A DNA stretch of 64,000 bases from Ciona savignyi (lineage: Eukaryota; Chordata; Ascidiacea; Phlebobranchia; Cionidae). Positions 57,301 to 64,000 of the stretch are shown here, in pieces. A program made the translations under genes and the position numbers. The notes below the pieces were generated by a model. The model was given only the letters and a program-made list of their open reading frames with translations, ran no database searches and was not told where the DNA came from. The DNA is taken from contig CH003181.1 in assembly GCA_000149265.1 (NCBI GenBank), forward strand, positions 309,426 to 373,425. The letters run 5' to 3'. Each line of letters starts with the position of its first letter. Within the stretch, counting starts at the first letter, position 1.

Positions 57301-60300
57301 TAGTTGACAGTTGTCAAATCAGGTATGAACGTTTAGAAATGCTAACTGGAAATTTGGCTGGTTGAATACCTTGATGGGATAGTGCAGGTGTCGGCATATT
57401 TTAAATACAGTGTACCAGTTTAAAATTAATATCACGATGAAAGCAACCTCGTCTACCAAACTGTTATGTGCGGTTTGCTTGGTCAACTACTTGATTTTAA
57501 TATTAGTATTTGAGACTGTCGATTTACATGCTTTAAGAATTTAAAGACTGTTGATTTTGTGAGACGTATACAGTTTAAGTTTGTATGTGCTTATACTATA
57601 GATTTTTTGTCGTGCGCGTCAAATTACCGGCGTGACATGAAAAAAACTCTAGAGTACCACATTGTGGCACGCGTGCAATGCTGGGTTGGTGTGTCGCTCT
57701 TTAGTCGACAGAATGTGGGATCGAAACTGGTTCGCAAGCTTGTCAATTGAATTCTTGGGAAAACATTTAGTGGAGATCAGTTTTTAGAGTTAAGTTATAT
57801 CTTTAAACGATAACTTCAGATTTTAAATAATAACTTCAGACTTTAAATGATATTTAAATAAATAAAATAAAAATAATATGGGCACAAGGCCCATAGTCCT
57901 CCCTCGAACGACTTACATATCATCGAATTCCACAAAACTGTTGTTGTATTGCTGTAATAATTTACTGATATCCCTGTAATAAATAAAAGATTGGTGTAGT
58001 TGCAAAGTTTTATTTAATACAGTATAATATAATATTGTGCATTTGATTTCTAAAGATTGAGCAATGGTTTAAATCTGTACTGATAAGTTAAATGATACAA
58101 AGACCTATCTTGACTTTAGTTGGATGGGATAAGATATTATTTTATTTCGTATGTAAAACGCAGGAGAATTAAAAACGACAACGTAAAGTCATATAACTGA
58201 CAACGCGATGCCTCAAGGTTATAGCAATGCACTGTCAAATAATTGCAACATAGTTGAACTTACACACAGTAGGGTTCGGTCCCAGTGTTTTCATTTTTCG
58301 CAAAGCATTCCGATAGAGTTGCAGTGGTGTAACCTTGATTCAAGCACATTTCCGTTTTCTCAGCAGAGTTCATCGGAAATCGGTAACTACATCGATGAAA
58401 CAATATTGATTAATCGCAATAACCGGTGAAAATCTTACATTATAAATACTTGATGGCTGTAACATCAGGTAAAATCAGTGATAATTTGCCAATTGGATGT
58501 TTAGGTGGTCGAACTCAGCCGTCTTCCTTTTGCTCAGGTAGGGGTTTTCTTTAAACTTAAGTAAATTATGACCAATGAGATTTCCCGCCGTGGCATTTAC
58601 CAAAAATGGAAAACTTAAACTTTCTCGAATATAGTAAAACGTATGAGATAAAATGTCCTCTAGTAATTCTGGGTGAAAAAAAACAAAATACTGACATAGT
58701 TCATGGAAACAAACATTTATCCGAACCCCCACTGAGCACACAAACACATAATTCGTGACGTTTTACACACTTTACGTTGTCTAAGTGTGAATCGGTGTTA
58801 TGTAATGTTCGCACACACAAACCAATGTCGTAAAAAAAACAAGTAAAATCAAAATGTGTTCCCATTGAAATTCCGAAAGGAACTTATAAATTTGAACGTT
58901 TAACTTCGTTCCGTTGATAACCGATTAAAGTAGCGTGTAGAACGGCGTATAAACAAGAATGTTAAACTGTCAGGCATTATACCAGATCCTGCTTATAAAC
59001 TTCATATACCTAATCTTATCACACATTCACGTATTAGGTATTATCGCTAGTTAGTCGGTTGTGTCCTTGGGCAAGGCACTTTACGGACTTGCCTGAACCC
59101 AGCGGATTTATGGGTTCAACCAATTTGAAGGAACGTGTCTATCGTACACAACACACTGCAATATAGCTCTGGTAACCCGACGGTGGGCGCGAAGTGATTT
59201 GACGATTGCCCGTGTGTTAACCCCCTTTCTTTTTCCCATTAACGGGGATAAACATGAATATCCTATCCTATAACAGTACCAAACCACAAATAAAGATTTA
59301 TCCAATACATTCATATAGAACCTTATGTTACTTACCTACAAATACACGATCCTTTCTGTCCGACTTTAAAGCTGTAAAGCATAACTGGAATGCACATCAA
59401 CAGTGCTATTAGCCAGGTTACAGCAGTGATTAGAAGTGATACGGCTGGTTTACGGAGTTTCTGTAGGGATTCGTTGAATGTGTGGCACACAGCAATGTAC
59501 CGGTCAATGCTCATTATCTGGAAAAAAAGGTTTTATTACATTTAAATGGACTACAGTTGAACCCCGCTTACCTGACCACCTATGGAACCGTCATCAAGCG
59601 GTCGCGTTAGCGTGGTGGCCGTCTTAGCGAATTTTGCTTTTAAGCAAGTTGTCGTCATATGCAGCCAAAACGTTTGCCTTTTTACTAAATTTTTACAAAA
59701 TGCCATTATTTTTTTGCAAAAAAAGATTTTGAACAACTGTTAGTTCTAAAATTTATTTTTATAAAATTCAGTTCTGTTTGTCACAATTTTCTTTGTGTAC
59801 GCGTGCGCGCTCATGTAATCTTTTTGTTTTGATCACAAAAGAAATTTAAATTTATTATTTTGGTGACAACGCACATTATTGGGCACGTGTGGTCGCTTTA
59901 GCGGAGTTAAATTTGAAGTTTTGGACCGAAAATTGGCGGTCCTGGTCCTGGTGGTCGCGTTATTGAAACATAATGCAATGCATTACCATAGTAAATTATT
60001 TGGGACCGCACTTAAGTGGTCCTGATAATGAGGTGGTCGTGGTATCGAGGTGGTCATCAAGCGGGGTTTCACTGTATTTTATAGGACTACAAATATATCC
60101 AGATTACTGTTTAATCACGTTACCTACATAACGTTCATAACCTACATCAAATTAAAAGTGGTTTACATTTACAACGTTAATTATTGATTTGAATGCGATA
60201 AAGTACTCAGAACTTCGTAAAACGGGTTTTACGAGATAGTTTAGGGCAGTGCTTCCCAAACTAGGGGTCGCGACCCCGACGGGGGTCGCAAGAAAAAAAT

Positions 60301-63300
60301 TTGGGGTCGCAAAAGCTTCCTGTTTTTCATACAAATTGCTTATAATACCCTACTTTATGCTTCGTAGCCTATTTATTAAAAAAACTTTCTCTGAATTGAA
60401 ACGGCATTATTGGCGTTTTTGACTACAGTATAAAGATACATTACACTGTTAAATTCCGTCTGTAGTACTGTGACCAGAGATATATAAACAAGAGAGAGAT
60501 TGGCAATGACGTCATATTCATTGTTTAACTCGAAAAGAAAAATCAAACTCGTCACGCTTGTGATTAAGGTAAGAATCAAAACACTGTATCTGTCATTGTA
60601 GCTTTTATCATTTTTAAAAGGCTTTTAGGAAGTGTAACAGTATGGATTTCTTAGTGAACTAATCTGACGGGAAACTTTTTATTATTTTAGAGATACAACT
60701 TGACGAAAAGAACATTTCATCATCTGTTTCCAACGTTACGAATGTAACAAAATCTACGAATCTACACCACTTTTACAGCCAATATCAGATACGGAATTAA
60801 CAGCTATCATTGCAGCAGCCGCCTGCAACATTGGAAAACTATATACACCAGGCAGTTAAGTGTTACATCTTTAAAGGATATTTATTCCAGTTTATCAAAT
60901 GCTAATCAATTTTATATCATATTGTTACTCAAAGTTAGATATTCAATGTATAACCATTATATTTACCAGCAATAAAAAAGTACAGGTTACCAGAGCTAAT
61001 TGCAGTGTGTTGAATGTGATCGATATATTGCTAATTGTTTTGTTTAAATCAATTAAACCACAGGGTTCAGGCAATGTCTGATAAGTTCCTCCTTGCCCAA
61101 GGCTACAAATTAACTACCGGTAGCTAGCAGCTGATTTCGACCCCACTGCCTTTTTGCTCACAGCCAATATGCTAAGTATAAAATAACCAACCAAACAAAT
61201 ATATCATGTAGGCTATGGTATGAAAAAATATTTGGGATAAAGATTTTTTTTTAGAAGGTGGGTTTATTTTGAGACAATTGCAAAAAATGGTGCTTTCAAA
61301 TGTTGTCCAGCCATAATTGATTTGTATTTTATTAAGCAGTAATGATTCAAGCAAAGGCATAGTTTTCGAACGAAATTATATTGAGGGATCTGATGCTTTG
61401 TTTGGGATAACCTATTGTTTATTAGAAGTAATTAAAATTACTGAGGCATCCTTCAGAAACTTATGTATAGAAACTAACATAAATAAATATTAACAATGTG
61501 GCACGATCCGCTTTAGGTCATGTGTATACTTTACAATTCATTCTACAATTTCTAGTGATTCAGAGGTTTGAGAAGAAAATGTAAAGATTATTAAGTATTA
61601 TTTTAAGATCAGATGCTGTAGTCATTTAAAAAAATTAAATGAAGTCTCAACAACAAAGGTGAACTTCATAAACTTTGTTATTTCTGTTGAATTTATTGTT
61701 TTAATTGCCATTTATTTATTACATATACTTGTACTTTGTAACATATGCTGTCAATAAATAAGGCAAACATATGAAGATGCATCTCTTTGTTTTTATTTAT
61801 AAATAAAAGGGCAATTGAGAATGATAATAGTAAGTAAACAATTAAACATACAGTTTTAACGACCGAAAGTAAACGAACAGTTTTTACTTCTTAAATTAAA
61901 TTTAGAATTATAATATGGTTCATATTGGTACAAACATTTGACACATAGTTACTATACTTCTGGTCAGTATGGTAAGGCTAGTTAATTGGATTATGAAAAT
62001 TACATTCTCAGTTTTGTGATTTTTTAGCATTTAAACAATAACATGAAAATATATAAAAAAACGTTTTGCAGCTGTATCCTGTATTGTGTCTTGAATGTAA
62101 TGGAATCTTCTAGGGCAGTCTTAGTTTAAAGCCTAGACACCATGTTTCTTATTAAAGGAAACTCAAGGTGCTGCCATGTCGTCTAGGTTCCGCCGTTTTT
62201 TGCAGCTCTACCAAGAACCAGAAAGGCAACCTCAATCACTGCTACTTGTGGCACGCAGCAGTGATTAGGTAAGCAAAACGACTCACTTCAGTTTTAATGG
62301 GCCTATCACCAGTTCGATGAGGAAGATTTAAAAGGGGAATAGCTTCTGGTTTTATACATTTTCTATTACTAGGCGGATTTAAAATAATATCTTCCGTTTT
62401 AGTATCTTTTACAAATTCATGCATTTCCTTTGTGAAGAACCATGGCAATATTATCCTCCCAATTTTTTCATCTTGGATCTTGGGATACCTTTTTAAGACA
62501 TTGTTGTGGCAATTGTTTTCTTGTTTTGCAAAAAGATTCACTGTAAAAATCTTAAAATTTCCCCTAGAATCAAGTCCACTTTAAATCGTTTTACATTTGA
62601 AATAGGCTATTCAGTATTCTGAATATAGTGGACTATCCAATTAGCAGTAAGAAATTACCAAGCGTATTGCGGACCAAAGCTGCTAATACCAACGTATGGG
62701 CAACACTAAAAGGAGGGAAGAAGGGAAACCGCCAACTAAAACTATGAAAACTAAACCCTTACCTAAACACTAATATCAATCCATAGAATACTAACTTACA
62801 GAAGTTAGTATTCTATGCTCAAACCTAAAACTAACTTTATCTTATGTCATAATTCTAATTTAAGTGTGCTGTTTTCCTCCTTCCAGGTTTAACCCCCTTC
62901 CCCCCCCCAACCTATACTACCAGCGGTAGCAACAACCTACTACCGCTACAGGTATCTAAATAAATACTACTTTATACCTAAATAGCGCCGATCTCAGTTG
63001 CTTGCGCCGCTTAAATAAAAAGCGTATGCATACCAACTTATAAAAAAACGTTCTACAATTTATTTAAACATACTGAACAAAATAAAACATCGGATAACTG
63101 GCAAAAGACAACCATAATCTAAACAAAATACGGTACCGGTACCTTAATTATTCAACCGTGACGATATTTCAACTTCACAACTCGTAACAAACAAATATGA
63201 CGTCATTGCCAATCTCTCTCTTGTTTATATATCTCCGCTGTGACGAACTACCATTGTTACAGCATAATGTACATTATGTACACATTGAGCCACGGTTTGA

Positions 63301-63762
63301 CTTGCTGTGCAAAAACATGCAGAACCATGCAGCTCATTAAATAACAAACTCAGTTTTCGATCTTTGTAAATACTGTTGTTTGTCTGCTTTTTTACCGTAC
63401 TCTTACATTCTTACAACTTAAAATAACTTAAAAAGACAAAAAGGGGTCGTAAATTTTTTTGATAATGAGAAAAGGGTCGCTCGTAAAAAAGTTTGGGAAG
63501 CCCTGGTTTAGGGTCTTTGTTGTAATATTTAAAAAAAAGAAAAATCGTTAAAAAATCAAATGAGTTTCCGGTCTTCGGAATAGCATTATAACTACCAACC
63601 ATAAGAAACAGGATCGAAGCGTAGTAATTGAGAAAGAGAAGGGTTTCTTTGCCTTTACACATCCACTCAGCATAGACCCATTCCCCCTGGACATCTTCCA
63701 CCATTTTGAATGGAAGGGTGAAAAGAAAGAAAGAATCGGCCAATGCAAGCTGCAGCACGTAC
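54084..63762 (-). CDS. Class A GPCR, C3a-receptor-like (gene B), 5' end outside window
   Basis: Nine exons seen: 63762-63600, 59517-59336, 58386-58264, 57973-57917, 57111-56895, 56334-56098, 55419-55307, 54696-54550, 54237-54084, equivalent to gene A exons 3-11; most have identical lengths (163, 182, 113, 147) and all junctions are in frame. Exons for the N-terminus and TM1 must lie beyond 64000. Landmarks: LALADSFFLFTLPF (TM2), WMCKGKE, MSIDRYIAVCH (TM3/DRY), TWLIALLMCIPVMLY, FLIPFL, VFCWLPFH, NSALNPYLYSFLG, then a tail with GPSVRFTKKQSNGKE and SENGESQGLVSFEEK. ECL2 is about 128 residues: its special exon is only 57 nt against 138 in gene A, and the flanking loop sequence is poorly conserved while membrane segments are nearly identical. 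Tail and TM7 are closer to fragment C than to gene A. Same family caveats as gene A. Confidence 0.9.
55085..55215 (-). repeat. SINE-1 head fragment in gene B
   Basis: ccaactagctagcgaccagc, cttagtctgaaaggcgatac. A further diverged - strand copy lies at about 55800-56000 (ccaccgtcgggttagcagag). Confidence 0.55.
57246..57322. repeat. Two imperfect direct copies of about 40 bp
   Basis: cgtcatttttctgataaaaa and tgtcatatttctggtaaaaa, each followed by an agttg and cagttgtc end. In the intron upstream of gene B exon 7. Confidence 0.6.
59041..59271 (+). repeat. SINE-1, 5' truncated, well preserved
   Basis: tagttagtcggttgtgtcct through aaacatgaatatcctatcc. Ends 65 bases from gene B's exon 4 donor. 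Confidence 0.82.
59554..60074. mobile_element. pogo/Tigger-like MITE
   Basis: 521 bp, TA on both sides (59552-59553, 60075-60076). Inverted ends cagttgaaccccgcttacct and the complement of atcaagcggggtttcactg; subterminal gaccacc and ggtcgc motifs repeat inside. TA target and CAGT-AACCCCGCTT ends fit the pogo branch of Tc1/mariner. No transposase frame. Confidence 0.82.
62287..62540 (-). other. Exon-like block inside the hAT element, THAP-like end
   Basis: Open between good splice sites; contains KRYPKIQDEKIGRI and the PPSNRKCIKPEAIPLLNLPH stretch. In THAP zinc fingers a Pro-containing LKPxAVPT-like segment ends the domain, and this block resembles it. The cysteines and histidine that hold zinc are not visible, so the finger would be degenerate or start in another exon. 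THAP domains are common in DNA-transposon proteins. Confidence 0.4.
62782..62817. other. Perfect 16-bp hairpin
   Basis: catagaatactaactt, loop acag, aagttagtattctatg. Weaker pairing continues outward (ggagggaag near 62712 with cttcc/tcctcc near 62877), suggesting a small foldback element of about 190 bp nested in the hAT element. Confidence 0.7.
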
Positions 63763-64000
63763 CTGGGAGACGACCACATTAGCCTAATTGTGACAATTTA
63801 GGATTTACCCAACACATAAATTAACGAACAAAATCTAGGACAACACAGTGAAACTAATACATGTCAAACTCGTTATATATTTGTACATCTATAATGTGCT
63901 GTTAATGTTGATAAGTCTTGCGTTCTGGGGGATTTGTAATTGTTTAATTATAAAGTAGTTCACATTTCAGTCCAAAGACCCTAATCAAAACTGAATGGTG
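63763..64000. other. Intron of gene B up to the window edge
   Basis: No exon for TM1 was found here; the upstream exons of gene B lie outside the window. Confidence 0.55.

Larger units (their letters stand above)
60247..63505. mobile_element. 3.26-kb hAT element with perfect 8-bp target duplication
   Basis: Bounded by gtttaggg at 60239-60246 and 63506-63513. Ends cagtgcttcccaaact and the complement of agtttgggaagccctg; GGTCGC-rich motifs follow at both ends and a longer inverted pair lies inside (aacaagagagagattggcaa near 60490, its complement near 63215). It fills most of the intron between gene B exons 3 and 4. No full transposase is visible. A - strand block at 62540-62287 (acceptor tttttacag, donor GTGAGT) encodes an ILNPPSNRKCIKPEAIPLLN stretch recalling the end of a THAP domain. 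A diverged - strand SINE-1 lies at about 60980-61165. The perfect duplication implies recent insertion. Confidence 0.88.

Noticed and set aside
62242-62541. Host gene inside the gene B intron
   Set aside because: The block lies within the exactly bounded hAT element, so it is treated as element cargo and not as a separate host gene.
1-64000. CRISPR arrays, rRNA genes, bacterial operons or LTR elements
   Set aside because: No spaced short repeats of the right kind, no rRNA-like stretches, introns and SINEs throughout, and no paired long terminal repeats or reverse-transcriptase-like frames were found.

Overview
The window looks like nuclear DNA from a tunicate, most likely a Ciona species. 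It is AT-rich, its genes have short exons and mostly compact introns, and it is full of two tRNA-derived SINE families and small DNA transposons. One gene pair is spaced like a spliced-leader operon. The species call is an inference; no database search was possible.

Layout. 1-1.5 kb: last three exons of an unidentified + strand gene. 3.5-5.2 kb: a + strand 3' fragment (TM7 plus tail exons) of a G-protein-coupled receptor whose full relatives lie on the - strand at 41.6-63.8 kb. 6.1-13.3 kb: a large imperfect palindrome. Its left arm holds a four-exon secreted gene with a C-type-lectin-like second half and a doubtful upstream gene; its right arm has lost about 3.2 kb; a hAT MITE sits in the spacer. 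13.4-14.3 kb: three tandem repeats of about 335 bp. 14.7-20.5 kb: SINEs, a piggyBac derivative and no gene that I can see. 20.5-23.3 kb: two tandem two-exon genes for small secreted proteins with 18 and 20 cysteines. 26.4-27.5 kb: a decayed single-exon seven-helix receptor. 28.6-29.6 kb (-): a three-exon gene for a 64-residue secreted peptide. 34.3-38.4 kb: an AIRIM (C1orf109) homologue followed by a type I membrane protein, probably cotranscribed.

41.6-64 kb (-): two receptor genes head to tail. Gene A is complete (11 exons, 569 residues, frame consistent across every junction). Gene B runs off the right edge. Both have all class A GPCR landmarks and an exceptionally long second extracellular loop (about 158 and 128 residues) encoded by its own exons. 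Long ECL2, a TM4 end with MCIP, a TM5 with ACY and a TM7 ending in FLG together suggest the complement C3a receptor. The DNA between A and B has been duplicated in tandem, leaving an intact spare last exon that gene B could use. Gene B's introns hold a 3.26-kb hAT element with a perfect 8-bp target duplication and a pogo-like MITE.

The least-described items are the paired cysteine-rich genes, the 64-residue peptide gene, and the receptor cluster with its large ECL2 and spare terminal exon.
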